A DNA stretch of 26,991 bases from an uncultured Chitinophagaceae bacterium (GCA_934502905.1 CAKSVK010000027.1:1-26991), one strand, 5' to 3'. Shown: positions 15,410-23,298, counted from the first letter of the stretch. The notes: a model not told the origin generated them from the letters alone. Program-made: numbers and translations.

Positions 15410-16714
15410 ATGCAAAAATTAAGACAACTGCTGGCAGACTCCCGTTTGTTTTTTATAGTATGGTGCATGGTAGCGGCTTTCGGCACCTACTTTTGCATGT
15501 ATGCGTTTCGTAAGCCGTTCAACGCAGGTACGTATGAAGGGCTGGCGCTTTGGGGGATACATTATAAAATCGTCCTGATCATTGCCCAGGTGTTCGGTTA
15601 TATGCTGTCGAAATTTATCGGCATCAAGGTCATTTCTGAGCTGAAATCAACCAGCCGCTCCAGGCTCATTATCGGACTGATACTATTTGCAGAAGCAGCT
15701 TTGTTGTTTTTTGGACTGGTGCCCTATCCCTATAATTTTTTCTTCCTGTTTTTAAACGGGTTGCCGCTGGGTATGATATGGGGTATTGTTTTCAGTTACC
15801 TGGAGGGAAGACGATTTACCGAGATCCTGGCCATTGGTTTAAGCATCAGCCTGATCGTGTCTTCCGGCATACTGAAGACGGTTTATTTTGATGTGAAAGA
15901 ATGGCTGCCCGCTGTTTCTGAGTTTTGGCTGCCTTTTGTAATAGGTCTTTTGTTCATGCCGCTGTTCTTCCTGTTTGTATGGATGTTATCTGTTATTCCC
16001 GCACCTGACAAAGACGATCTTGCGTCGCGGTCGCCAAGGCTGCCAATGACAGGCACGGATAAGCGAAATGTATTCCGGCAGTATGGTCTCGGTATCATAG
16101 CATTTATTATCCTGTATACCTTTTTAGCTACGCTGCGTGATTTCAGGGACAATTTTGCGGTGGAAATATGGAATGAAGTGGACCCCGGTTGGAATAAAAA
16201 TGTGTTTACACAAACGGAAGCCATCATCAGCGTCATTGTCATCCTTGTGATCGGGAGCCTTTCCTCCATAAAAGATAACCTGAAAGGTTTTTGGTCGGTT
16301 ATCAGCATTATCACCATCGGGTTTGCTATCAGCGCGATAGCTACCGTGCTTTTCCAGATGAACAGGCTTTCCCCGTTCTGGTGGATGATGCTGATCGGCG
16401 CGGGATTGTTCCTGGCGTATATGCCCATGCAGATTGCTTTGTTTGAGCGTATGATCGCCTATTTCAGGATCAAAGCCAACGCCGGTTTTTTCGTATATAT
16501 GTGCGACTCCATAGGTTATCTCGGTAGTGTTGTGCTGATGTTGTATAAAGAGTTTTTCATGAAGGACCTCGACTGGTCGATGGTCCTGATCAGGTTTACT
16601 TACCTCCAATCTGTATTGGCCGGTATATTATTACTCATCATTACGGTGTTCTTCTATCGCCGTGCCGTAAAAAGGAATGCGGTGACTGCAAACAAAATAC
16701 AGGAAACAATTTAA
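15410..16714 (+). CDS. MFS-like membrane transporter (DUF5690-type), likely phosphonate-linked
   Basis: A 434-residue polytopic membrane protein with about eleven to twelve hydrophobic segments spread along its length and a polar central loop (about residues 196-222), as in major facilitator proteins. The N-terminal FGTYFCMYAFRKPFNAGTYEG is reminiscent of organophosphate:phosphate antiporters, which carry an Arg-Lys pair in the first helix. It fits the Bacteroidota family listed as DUF5690; that name is from recall of pattern and should be checked. The stop codon is 9 bp before phnW, so the two genes should be co-transcribed. This context makes import of 2-aminoethylphosphonate or a related compound the most reasonable role, but that is inference. 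The ATG at 15410 is well placed. Confidence 0.85.
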   Translation: MQKLRQLLADSRLFFIVWCMVAAFGTYFCMYAFRKPFNAGTYEGLALWGIHYKIVLIIAQVFGYMLSKFIGIKVISELKSTSRSRLIIGLILFAEAALLFFGLVPYPYNFFFLFLNGLPLGMIWGIVFSYLEGRRFTEILAIGLSISLIVSSGILKTVYFDVKEWLPAVSEFWLPFVIGLLFMPLFFLFVWMLSVIPAPDKDDLASRSPRLPMTGTDKRNVFRQYGLGIIAFIILYTFLATLRDFRDNFAVEIWNEVDPGWNKNVFTQTEAIISVIVILVIGSLSSIKDNLKGFWSVISIITIGFAISAIATVLFQMNRLSPFWWMMLIGAGLFLAYMPMQIALFERMIAYFRIKANAGFFVYMCDSIGYLGSVVLMLYKEFFMKDLDWSMVLIRFTYLQSVLAGILLLIITVFFYRRAVKRNAVTANKIQETI

Positions 16715-16723
16715 TCAGATCAT

Positions 16724-17833
16724 ATGTCAAATGTGCCCTTATTATTTACGCCCGGCCCGCTTACCACTTCGGCAACTGTAAAGCAGGCAATGCTGCAGGA
16801 CTATGGCTCCCGTGATTATACTTTTATAAATGCCGTGAAGGATATCAGGAACGGTCTGCTGGAGCTGGCTGGTGTTTCCAAAGAAAGCGGATATGAATGC
16901 GTGATCATGCAGGGATCAGGTACATTCGGGGTGGAAAGCGTTATCAGCAGTGTTATCGGAGAAAAGGACAAGCTGCTGATATTGGTAAATGGCGCCTATG
17001 GCGAACGGATCGCGAAGATGGCGAAGATACACAAGCTCCGGCATCATGTGATACGTATGCAGGAGGATGAAATTGTAACTGCCGGAATAACGGAAGCTTA
17101 TTTAAAGCAGGATAGCGATATTACCCATGTTGCCTGTATACACAGCGAAACGACCACGGGTCTATTTAATCCGGTGGGAGATATAGGAGCAGTGTGCAGG
17201 CAATACAACAAGGTATTTATCGTAGATGCCATGAGCAGTTTCGGTGGCGTGGAGATGAATATGAAGGAGCTGTTCATTGATTTCCTGGTATCGTCGTCCA
17301 ATAAATGTATTGAGGGGGTGCCGGGTTTTGCGTTTGCGCTTTGCAAACGCAGCGAGCTGGAAAAATCGGAAGGGCAGGGCAGGAGCCTTAGCCTGGACCT
17401 GTATGACCAGTGGGCTGGTTTGGAAGCCAGTGGACAGTTCAGGTTTACGCCTCCTACTTTAAGCATTATGGCCTTTCGCAGGGCTTTGGCAGAGTTGCTG
17501 GAAGAAGGTGGTGTGGCAGCGCGGGAAAAAAGATACCGGTCTAATAAAAAAACGCTGGATGAAGGCATGGCTGCTTTGGGATTCAAACAATACCTCTCCC
17601 CGGATATACAGGGGCATATCATTACTTCTTTTCTTTATCCGGGGCATCCCGCATTCCGGTTCGACCGGTTTTACCAGCAGCTGAACGAACGGGGATTTGT
17701 GATCTACCCCGGTAAGCTCAGTAAAACAGATGCTTTTCGTATCGGTAATATCGGACAGATCTTCCCGGAGGATGTAAAGAGCCTGCTGGCTGCCATAAAG
17801 GAAGTATTAGCTGAAGAAGGAGTAACGCTTTAG
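16724..17833 (+). CDS. phnW: PhnW, 2-aminoethylphosphonate-pyruvate transaminase
   Basis: PhnW transfers the amino group of 2-aminoethylphosphonate to pyruvate, giving phosphonoacetaldehyde and alanine. The 369-residue PLP enzyme shows LLFTPGPLTTSATVKQAML and the DYGSRDYTFI substrate segment at the N-terminus, MQGSGTFGVESVISS, HSETTTGLFNPV, VDAMSSFGG with the cofactor Asp, and the Schiff-base lysine K194 in SSNKCIEGVPGF, the same number as in the characterised Salmonella enzyme. The C-terminus has VIYPGKLSKTDAFRIGNIGQI. Length is normal. It follows the transporter by 9 bp. No phnX (phosphonoacetaldehyde hydrolase) or phnY/phnA genes follow, so the product must be processed by an enzyme encoded elsewhere. 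Confidence 0.95.
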   Translation: MSNVPLLFTPGPLTTSATVKQAMLQDYGSRDYTFINAVKDIRNGLLELAGVSKESGYECVIMQGSGTFGVESVISSVIGEKDKLLILVNGAYGERIAKMAKIHKLRHHVIRMQEDEIVTAGITEAYLKQDSDITHVACIHSETTTGLFNPVGDIGAVCRQYNKVFIVDAMSSFGGVEMNMKELFIDFLVSSSNKCIEGVPGFAFALCKRSELEKSEGQGRSLSLDLYDQWAGLEASGQFRFTPPTLSIMAFRRALAELLEEGGVAAREKRYRSNKKTLDEGMAALGFKQYLSPDIQGHIITSFLYPGHPAFRFDRFYQQLNERGFVIYPGKLSKTDAFRIGNIGQIFPEDVKSLLAAIKEVLAEEGVTL

Positions 17834-17853
17834 TTCTGGTAAAAAACTAATGT

Positions 17854-17890
17854 GCTTTACCTTTTTGTAAGGTTTAGCAAAAGCATTTTT
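17854..17890 (+). terminator. Weak candidate terminator of the phnW unit
   Basis: GCT-TT-ACCTT (17854-17863) pairs with AAGGT-TT-AGC (17869-17878) around an internal T-T mismatch, followed by AAAAGCATTTTT ending in five T. It lies 20 bp after the phnW stop. The mismatch and spacing make it weak. Confidence 0.3.
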
Positions 17891-17912
17891 CTGCGGGCAG
17901 CCGGGAAGCTTT

Positions 17913-17940
17913 CCCGCAGATGAGCGCAGATCTCGCAGAA
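17913..17940 (+). repeat. CGCAGAT-word repeat (Bacteroidota intergenic type)
   Basis: CCCGCAGATGAGCGCAGATC followed by TCGCAGAA: three CGCAGA words at 10-bp spacing. A related stretch occurs at 26931-26956. Such CGCAGATTACGCAGAT strings are frequent in Bacteroidota intergenic DNA. Confidence 0.6.
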
Positions 17941-18146
17941 AAAATCGTTACCCTTTCCTGTATTATTTGCAAAACCAGCGTCATCAGCTAAAATAATCCG
18001 CGTAGACCTGTGGGATATAAACTTTCGAAATTACAGGAGGGCGGAGACACCCGCCTGCGAAAAAATACACCTGAGAATAATTGGCGCTTGTGTGTTTAAA
18101 AAAACAGTCTTTTGCAATATCTTTAGGCGTCAAAGGATCATGCCAC

Positions 18147-19859
18147 ATGGAAAAAGAGCTACGTAGCCAGAACTGGTTTGGAAAAGAAGGTAAAGATGGA
18201 TTTATTTACCGTGCCTGGATGAAAAACCAGGGTACTCCCTCTTATGAATTTGAAGGCAAGCCGGTGATCGGTATCTGCAACACCTGGTCGGAGTTTACAC
18301 CCTGCAATGGTCATTTCAGGCAACTGGCGGAAGCCGTTAAAAAAGGAATATACGAGGCGGGCGGCTTGCCGTTGGAGTTTCCCGTGATGTCGCTGGGAGA
18401 AACCCTGATCAAGCCAACAGCTATGCTTTACCGTAACCTTGCCAGCATGGATGTGGAAGAATCTATCAGGGCCAATCCTATGGATGGGGTCGTGCTGCTG
18501 TGCGGTTGCGACAAAACCACTCCCTCGCTGGTCATGGGAGCCTGTAGCGTGAATATTCCCACCCTGGTGGTATCCGGGGGGCCTATGCTGCCGGGAAGGT
18601 TCAATGGCAGACGGATCGGTACTTCCGATATATGGCGCTTCAGTGAAGATGTCCGTATTGGCAAAATGAGCCAGCAACAGCTTTTGGAAGCAGAGGCATC
18701 TATGTGCCGGAGCCCGGGGCATTGCGCGGTAATGGGTACAGCCTCCACCATGGCCTGTATGGTGGAATCTCTCGGGTTGTCATTGCCGGGAAATGCCGCT
18801 ATACCGGCTGCAGATGCCAGGCGGAATACCCTGGCCCAGTATTCGGGCCTCCGGATAGTAGAGATGGTAAAACAGCAGGTAAGACCTTCGGATATACTTA
18901 CCCGTAAGGCATTTGAAAACGCCATTAAGGTAAATGCTGCTATCGGCGGCTCTACCAATTTTGTGCTGCACCTGCTGGCGATCGCCCACAGGATAGGGGT
19001 GCCGCTGGAACTGCAAGATTTTGACAGATTATCAGCAGACATACCATTGCTGGCCAACCTGCAGCCGTCAGGCGAATATTTTATGGAAGATTTCTATTAT
19101 GCCGGCGGAATACCTGCAGTCATGAAAGAGCTGTTGCCTGTACTGCATAAAGATATTGTAACCGTTAACGGAAAAACGGTTGAGCAGAATTGTGTACAAA
19201 CGGAGTGTTTTGACCGCTCTGTGGTAGCTACCACGGCTGCACCTTTTAACCGTATTTCCGGCATCGTGGTGCTGAAGGGCAATATCTGCGAAGAAGGCGC
19301 GGTGCTGAAGCCTTCGGCAGCCAGTCCGCACCTGATGAAGCACACGGGTAAAGCAGTGGTGTTTGAAAATATTGAGGATTACAAAAGCCGTATTGACGAT
19401 CCTGACCTGGAAATTGATGAGCACTCGGTGATGGTATTGAAAAATGTGGGACCAAAAGGTTACCCGGGTATGCCTGAAGTAGGTAATATGGGACTGCCCA
19501 AAAAACTGCTGGAAAAAGGTATCACGGATATGGTGCGTATTTCAGACGGGAGGATGAGCGGTACCGGCTTCGGTACGGTGGTGTTGCATGTGTCTCCCGA
19601 AGCAGCTGCCGGCGCTAATTTCTCCGTGCTGCAAACCGGCGATGTGATCACGCTGGATGTGGCGGCCCGTAGCCTGACAGCAGATGTGATGCCGGAAGAA
19701 TTTGAAGAAAGGAAGCGTCTCAAAAAAACGGACACAACTCCGTATAACAGGGGATATGTGCATCTGTATATAAACCATGTGCAGCAGGCACACCTGGGCG
19801 CAGATTTTGATTTTTTACAGGGATGTTCCGGCAGCGAAGTAACAAGGGATTCGCATTAA
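18147..19859 (+). CDS. IlvD/Edd-family dehydratase, sugar-acid (pentonate) type
   Basis: A 570-residue Fe-S dehydratase. IlvD/Edd enzymes remove water from 2,3-dihydroxy acids using a [2Fe-2S] or [4Fe-4S] cluster and Mg2+. The three cluster cysteines are in place: C44 (GICNTWSEFTPCN), C121 (CGCDKTTPS) and C193 (GHCAVMGTASTM). The opening SQNWFGKEGKDGFIYRAWMKNQG is characteristic of the L-arabinonate/D-xylonate dehydratase branch rather than of the valine/isoleucine enzyme IlvD, so a sugar-acid role is favoured; dihydroxy-acid dehydratase remains the alternative. C-terminal ISDGRMSGTGFGTVVLHVSPEAAAG is the conserved active-site serine region. The ATG at 18147 has AAAGGA upstream (18132-18137); the frame is open 22 codons further but that part is not conserved. 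No sugar-acid pathway genes adjoin it. It converges on the ABC permease with an 8-bp gap. Confidence 0.9.
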   Translation: MEKELRSQNWFGKEGKDGFIYRAWMKNQGTPSYEFEGKPVIGICNTWSEFTPCNGHFRQLAEAVKKGIYEAGGLPLEFPVMSLGETLIKPTAMLYRNLASMDVEESIRANPMDGVVLLCGCDKTTPSLVMGACSVNIPTLVVSGGPMLPGRFNGRRIGTSDIWRFSEDVRIGKMSQQQLLEAEASMCRSPGHCAVMGTASTMACMVESLGLSLPGNAAIPAADARRNTLAQYSGLRIVEMVKQQVRPSDILTRKAFENAIKVNAAIGGSTNFVLHLLAIAHRIGVPLELQDFDRLSADIPLLANLQPSGEYFMEDFYYAGGIPAVMKELLPVLHKDIVTVNGKTVEQNCVQTECFDRSVVATTAAPFNRISGIVVLKGNICEEGAVLKPSAASPHLMKHTGKAVVFENIEDYKSRIDDPDLEIDEHSVMVLKNVGPKGYPGMPEVGNMGLPKKLLEKGITDMVRISDGRMSGTGFGTVVLHVSPEAAAGANFSVLQTGDVITLDVAARSLTADVMPEEFEERKRLKKTDTTPYNRGYVHLYINHVQQAHLGADFDFLQGCSGSEVTRDSH

Positions 19860-19867
19860 CCGGATCG

Positions 19868-21148
19868 TTATTCAAAACGAAGCGCTACGATAGGGTCCAG
19901 CTTGGAGGCTTTCCATGCAGGGTAGATGCCGGCTGCCAGTCCAACGGCTGTACAGATAAGAATGGCAATGCCTATCAACCCCCAGGGTATAAAAAATGAG
20001 GCTTTCATGATGGCGCCCACCAGGTTACCCAGTAATACGCCAATGATAATACCAATAACGGCTCCACGGAGGCTGATGATGATCGATTCAAACAGGAACT
20101 GCTGGCGGATGCTTCTCTTTTTTCCACCCAGCGCTTTAATGAGGCCCACTTCCTTGGTTCTTTCGGTAACGGCTACCAGCATAATATTCATCAACCCGAT
20201 AGCGGCAGCCAGTAATGTGATGAAACCGATACCTCCCGCAGCGGTGCTGACATAGCTCAGCATGCTGATGAACTGTTCCGCAAGCGCATCGCTTTTATCT
20301 ATATAAAAATTGCTCTGTTCTGAAATGCTGAGGTTCCTGATAATGCGGAACAGTCCCTCTGCTTCACCGATTGCCTGCTCCAGTTGATCCACATTCTGTA
20401 CCTGTACCCCTATGTAGTAACTGTTGTTTTGCAGCGTGTACAGGCGGCGAAGCGTATTATAAGTAGTAAAAACCGCGTTATCAGCCCGCATCAGGGCACT
20501 GCTGCCCCTGCTTTTCAGCACACCTATTACCCTGAACTTGTTAGCACCCACCTTGATGATCTTGTCCAGCGCATTGTCTGTCCTTTCACCAAAGAACCTT
20601 TTAGCAACATCAAATCCTAATACGCAGACGTTCCTGCCGCTTTCTATGTCCAGTGTATTAAAATCCCTGCCGTGTTGTATCTCGTAACCGTTCAGCGCAA
20701 AATAGTTTTCGTCACCCCCGGAAACTCTTACGTTGGGATCTGTTTTTTTGTTTTCGTAAAATATGGTCTGACTTCCCATTCCCCCCAGACCGATGCTTAC
20801 TTTGGTACCCGGGAAATGATACCGCTCCTTAAAAGCAGTTGCCTGCTCATAAGTGATCCGGCGGTTGGCGTTCGATTTTTTTACTTTCTTATTGCTGGAA
20901 CTGCTGGTTTTTGTTACATCTCCACCGCCCCCGAAATTCACCTGCATTTCCCGGAAACGGATGCTGAATGAATTGGCGCCCATGGTGGCAAAACTATCTT
21001 TCAGACTGCCGTTCATAGCCTGGATGGCTGTCATGATCCCCACCAGGGCACAGATGCCCAGCGCAATGATGGCTACGGTGATGCCGGTACGCAACTGGTT
21101 ACCCTTCAGGTTCTTTTGTGCCAGGAAAAGTGTGTCTTTAACGGTCAT
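19868..21148 (-). CDS. MacB/FtsX-type ABC transporter permease
   Basis: A 426-residue inner-membrane permease of the MacB-like type VII ABC family. Residues about 18-45 form the first membrane helix (LRTGITVAIIALGICALVGIMTAI); a large periplasmic MacB_PCD domain follows (FSIRFREMQV ... YFALNGYEIQHGRDFN, NVCVLGFDVAKRFFG); the C-terminal FtsX domain has three helices (FITLLAAAIGLMNIMLVAV, FLFESIIISLRGAVIGIIIGVLLG, GIAILICTAVGLAAGIYPAWKASKLDPIVALR). The conserved EVGLIKALGGKKRSI coupling segment is present. No ATPase or membrane-fusion gene lies next to it, so partners are encoded elsewhere. A low-complexity GGGGDVTKTSSSSNKK linker is inserted early in the periplasmic part. A good -33/-7 promoter lies upstream. 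Confidence 0.94.
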   Translation of the reverse strand: MTVKDTLFLAQKNLKGNQLRTGITVAIIALGICALVGIMTAIQAMNGSLKDSFATMGANSFSIRFREMQVNFGGGGDVTKTSSSSNKKVKKSNANRRITYEQATAFKERYHFPGTKVSIGLGGMGSQTIFYENKKTDPNVRVSGGDENYFALNGYEIQHGRDFNTLDIESGRNVCVLGFDVAKRFFGERTDNALDKIIKVGANKFRVIGVLKSRGSSALMRADNAVFTTYNTLRRLYTLQNNSYYIGVQVQNVDQLEQAIGEAEGLFRIIRNLSISEQSNFYIDKSDALAEQFISMLSYVSTAAGGIGFITLLAAAIGLMNIMLVAVTERTKEVGLIKALGGKKRSIRQQFLFESIIISLRGAVIGIIIGVLLGNLVGAIMKASFFIPWGLIGIAILICTAVGLAAGIYPAWKASKLDPIVALRFE

Positions 21149-21164
21149 GTATGCAAATAAGGGT

Positions 21165-21195
21165 TAAAGTTACGGATTGATGATGCAATAGCAAA
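21165..21195 (-). promoter_or_regulatory. Promoter of the MacB-like permease gene
   Basis: On the minus strand: TTTG (21195-21192), 19-bp spacer, TAACTTTA (21172-21165; last base differs from TAnnTTTG). Spacing is ideal for the Bacteroidota -33/-7 promoter, and the ATG at 21148 follows 16 nt later. Confidence 0.5.
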
Positions 21196-21267
21196 TTTTG
21201 AATGATGAGTGGAAAATACCGGTAGCCGGCCGTTGGCTGTACGTAACAATATCAGGGAAAGTGTTTT

Positions 21268-21275
21268 TATTTTTG
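21268..21275 (+). promoter_or_regulatory. Bacteroidota -7 element for the GNAT gene at 21286
   Basis: TATTTTTG is an exact TAnnTTTG match, 10 nt before the ATG. No -33 TTG at the usual distance. Confidence 0.4.
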
Positions 21276-21285
21276 CCCAAAAACA

Positions 21286-21843
21286 ATGATACGGAAGGCA
21301 AGACCTGAAGATGCAGTGGTGGTGGCGGATATTATTTTCCTGGCAATGGAGGATATCCTGTATCAGTTTATCGGGAAAAGAGACAGGGAAATTGCCCTTT
21401 CGTTTCTGACAGATCTCCTGAAACAGCAGGGTAATCAATATTCTTATGAAAACTGCTGGGTGGCAGAGCAGGATGGCAGGGTTGCAGGGGCTGTGCTGGT
21501 ATATGACGGGGCGCAGCTGGCAGCATTGCGGATGCCTGTGGCGCGAATGGTACGGGAAAGGTTTGACCGGGATTTTAACCCGGAAGATGAAACCGGGGAA
21601 GGAGAATGGTATATTGATTCCCTTGGCGTGATCCCGGAGATGCAGGGCAGGGGGATCGGCTCGTCGCTGCTGGCATTTCTTATGGATGAATATACCCTTA
21701 AGCAACAGATCACGCTCGGGTTGCTGGTAGACCGGAAAAACCCCGCTGCAAAAAAACTATACCTGAAGCTCGGATTTAAAACGGCCGGAGAAAAAACACT
21801 GGTTGGAAAACAGTTGGAACACCTGCAATATCAACCGGCTTAA
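21286..21843 (+). CDS. GNAT-family N-acetyltransferase
   Basis: A 185-residue single-domain acetyltransferase. The N-terminal MIRKARPEDAVVVADIIFLAME is the usual GNAT first strand-helix; WYIDSLGVIPEMQGRGIGSSLLAFLMDE holds the acetyl-CoA pyrophosphate loop Q-G-R-G-I-G; LLVDRKNPAAKKLYLKLGFKTAGEK is motif B with the conserved Asn and Tyr. Length is typical. It is divergent from the MacB-like permease (137 bp between starts) and has its own -7 element. Substrate unknown; small metabolite or peptide acetylation both fit. Confidence 0.93.
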   Translation: MIRKARPEDAVVVADIIFLAMEDILYQFIGKRDREIALSFLTDLLKQQGNQYSYENCWVAEQDGRVAGAVLVYDGAQLAALRMPVARMVRERFDRDFNPEDETGEGEWYIDSLGVIPEMQGRGIGSSLLAFLMDEYTLKQQITLGLLVDRKNPAAKKLYLKLGFKTAGEKTLVGKQLEHLQYQPA

Positions 21844-21942
21844 TTCAATGTACGGAACTTGCAGACAGGTGCTGTGGGATCCTGAAATAAGATGAGGGAA
21901 CAGCTGTTTCATCAGGGGTAGCGGCGAATGATTGTTTTAATG

Positions 21943-21968
21943 AGTAACTTCAGGGATATCCCGTTACT
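21943..21968. repeat. Dyad AGTAAC-GGGATATCCC-GTTACT upstream of the 92-residue gene
   Basis: AGTAAC (21943-21948) and GTTACT (21963-21968) flank the perfect palindrome GGGATATCCC (21953-21962), with 4 extra bases on the left side only. It ends 11 bp before the ATG at 21980. Could be an operator for that gene or part of a terminator for the GNAT gene. Confidence 0.4.
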
Positions 21969-21979
21969 TTAATGGATAA

Positions 21980-22258
21980 ATGACTGTAAAGATGAATACA
22001 ATCAGTTTTCACGACACCCATGTGTATCCCGGGTGCCTTGCAACCATCCTGGCAGTGCCGGCAGGCGTCACCCCGGGCACTGCGGAGTTCAGCGACGGCT
22101 CAATGGTTGCTGTAACATTGGAACGTTTGGATAGGGAAGAGGTGATCGTTCGTGTGGATGCCTATACAACAGCACGCGGTACCCGGATTCCCTCAAAGGA
22201 CTGGCGTCTTGTGTATGACGATGGCCGGGATCTGTGGAAAGTAGCGGCAAAAGTATAG
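21980..22258 (+). CDS. Conserved-looking small protein of unknown function (92 residues)
   Basis: A small soluble protein without signal peptide or membrane segment. I do not recognise a named family. The sequence has a balanced, globular composition: an early THVYPGCLATILAVPAGVTPGTAEFSDGSMVAVTLERLD segment likely forming beta strands, VIVRVDAYTTARGTRIPSKDWRLVYDDG, and a WKVAAKV end. Codon use resembles its neighbours, and the frame is the only long one here, so it is likely real. The start may be ATG 21980 or ATG 21992 (MNTISFHDTHVYPG). It stands alone between the GNAT gene (136 bp) and the DUF6544-like gene (152 bp). A dyad lies just upstream. Confidence 0.7.
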   Translation: MTVKMNTISFHDTHVYPGCLATILAVPAGVTPGTAEFSDGSMVAVTLERLDREEVIVRVDAYTTARGTRIPSKDWRLVYDDGRDLWKVAAKV

Positions 22259-22306
22259 GAATAGCAAAACCTGCTGTCGGACTACAAAAAATATGAGCGT
22301 TTGTTT

Positions 22307-22328
22307 AATAAATAATTCAATATTTATT
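22307..22328. repeat. AT-rich inverted repeat between the 92-residue gene and the next gene
   Basis: AATAAATA (22307-22314) and TATTTATT (22321-22328) with a 6-base loop. All A and T, so a weak stem; may be a terminator or operator, or chance in AT-rich DNA. Confidence 0.3.
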
Positions 22329-22410
22329 CACGGCAGTATATCCGGCTGAACGAATACCAATCCCAAAAAAACGCCAAAGACAGAAACAGGTAAGCTTTAA
22401 AGACGCCAAA

Positions 22411-23298
22411 TTGAAACGATATATGACAGCTATTTTATCAATTGCCGGATTAATCATAATTGTTTTAGTAATCGGAAGGTTAAACCTGCAACGACAATTT
22501 AGTAAAGAAGTCAGGCAACTATTTTCCCGGAGGGAGAATATTGTAAATAAGTCATTCACTTATGATATGTTATCAGATTTGCCCGAGCCTGTTCAACGTT
22601 ATTTTAAACACGTTTTAAAAAACGGGCAATCTTATATAAGGTATGTAAGGCTTACCCATACAGGTCAGTTTAAAACCGGCCGGGATAAGGACTGGGTAGA
22701 TATCAGGGGTGAGCAGTATTTTACGGCAGCAAAGCCAGGCTTTATTTGGAAAGGTATAACACCTTTGTTTACCGCACGTGATATGTATATTGGCGGCACG
22801 GGCAGGCTGGTCGTTTCACTTTTTTCCGTTTATAATATTGTCGACAGTAAAGGAGAAAAGATCAACCAGGGAGAATTGCTGCGTTGGCTGGGCGAAAGCG
22901 TCTGGTTTCCAACCAATCTGTTACCCGGTAATAATTTACAATGGAGTTCCATTGACCATTCGTCGGCAAAGCTTACGTTCTGCTACAATGGCCTGACCGT
23001 TTTTTACATTGTAACATTTAATGACCTCGGAGAAATAACACAGGTGGAGACCAGGCGATACATGGGGAATGAAAACCTGGAAACCTGGACCGGCAAATTA
23101 ACGGACTACAAAGAAATAAACGGAATTATCATTCCGACCGCTATTGAAGGCATCTGGAAATTAGAGAAGGGGGATTATAGTTATGCGAGGTTCAGAATCG
23201 AAACGATAGAGTATAATAAGCCGGAAAAGTTTGTGAACGTATTTCGCAGCAGGCCCGGACGGTCGGATGGAAAATCTCCAACCACCCCCTATAACTAA
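22411..23298 (+). CDS. DUF6544/DUF6920-like membrane-anchored protein
   Basis: A protein of about 295 residues with an N-terminal membrane helix (AILSIAGLIIIVLVIGRL, about residues 7-24) and a large extracytoplasmic domain. Family-like blocks are LPEPVQRYFKHVLKNGQSYIRYVRLTHTGQF, WVDIRGEQYFTAAKPGFIWKGI, DMYIGGTGRLVVSLFSVYNIVDSKGEKINQGELLRWLGESVWFPTNLLP and the later EITQVETRRYM...GIIIPTAIEGIW. These agree with the DUF6544 family; the Pfam number is from recall. Function unknown. The longest frame starts with TTG at 22411; ATG 22423 (MTAILSIAGL) is an equally good start and keeps the whole helix. The 3' end faces the large amidohydrolase gene, with 140 bp between stops. Confidence 0.85.
   Translation: MKRYMTAILSIAGLIIIVLVIGRLNLQRQFSKEVRQLFSRRENIVNKSFTYDMLSDLPEPVQRYFKHVLKNGQSYIRYVRLTHTGQFKTGRDKDWVDIRGEQYFTAAKPGFIWKGITPLFTARDMYIGGTGRLVVSLFSVYNIVDSKGEKINQGELLRWLGESVWFPTNLLPGNNLQWSSIDHSSAKLTFCYNGLTVFYIVTFNDLGEITQVETRRYMGNENLETWTGKLTDYKEINGIIIPTAIEGIWKLEKGDYSYARFRIETIEYNKPEKFVNVFRSRPGRSDGKSPTTPYN

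Larger units (their letters stand above)
17834..18146. other. 313-bp intergenic region between phnW and the dehydratase
   Basis: Contains, in order: a weak terminator-like hairpin after phnW (17854-17878); an inverted repeat CTGCGGG/CCCGCAG (17891-17897 and 17913-17919); short CGCAGAT words shared with the end of the window (17915-17940); a GGCGG/CCGCC hairpin (18040-18055) in the probable leader of the next gene; and a near-match -7 element TATCTTTA at 18118-18125. No protein is encoded. Confidence 0.45.

Noticed and set aside
17990..18146. Known riboswitch or amino-acid leader peptide before the dehydratase gene
   Set aside because: No TPP, SAM, cobalamin or T-box conserved core found, and no short frame rich in branched-chain codons.
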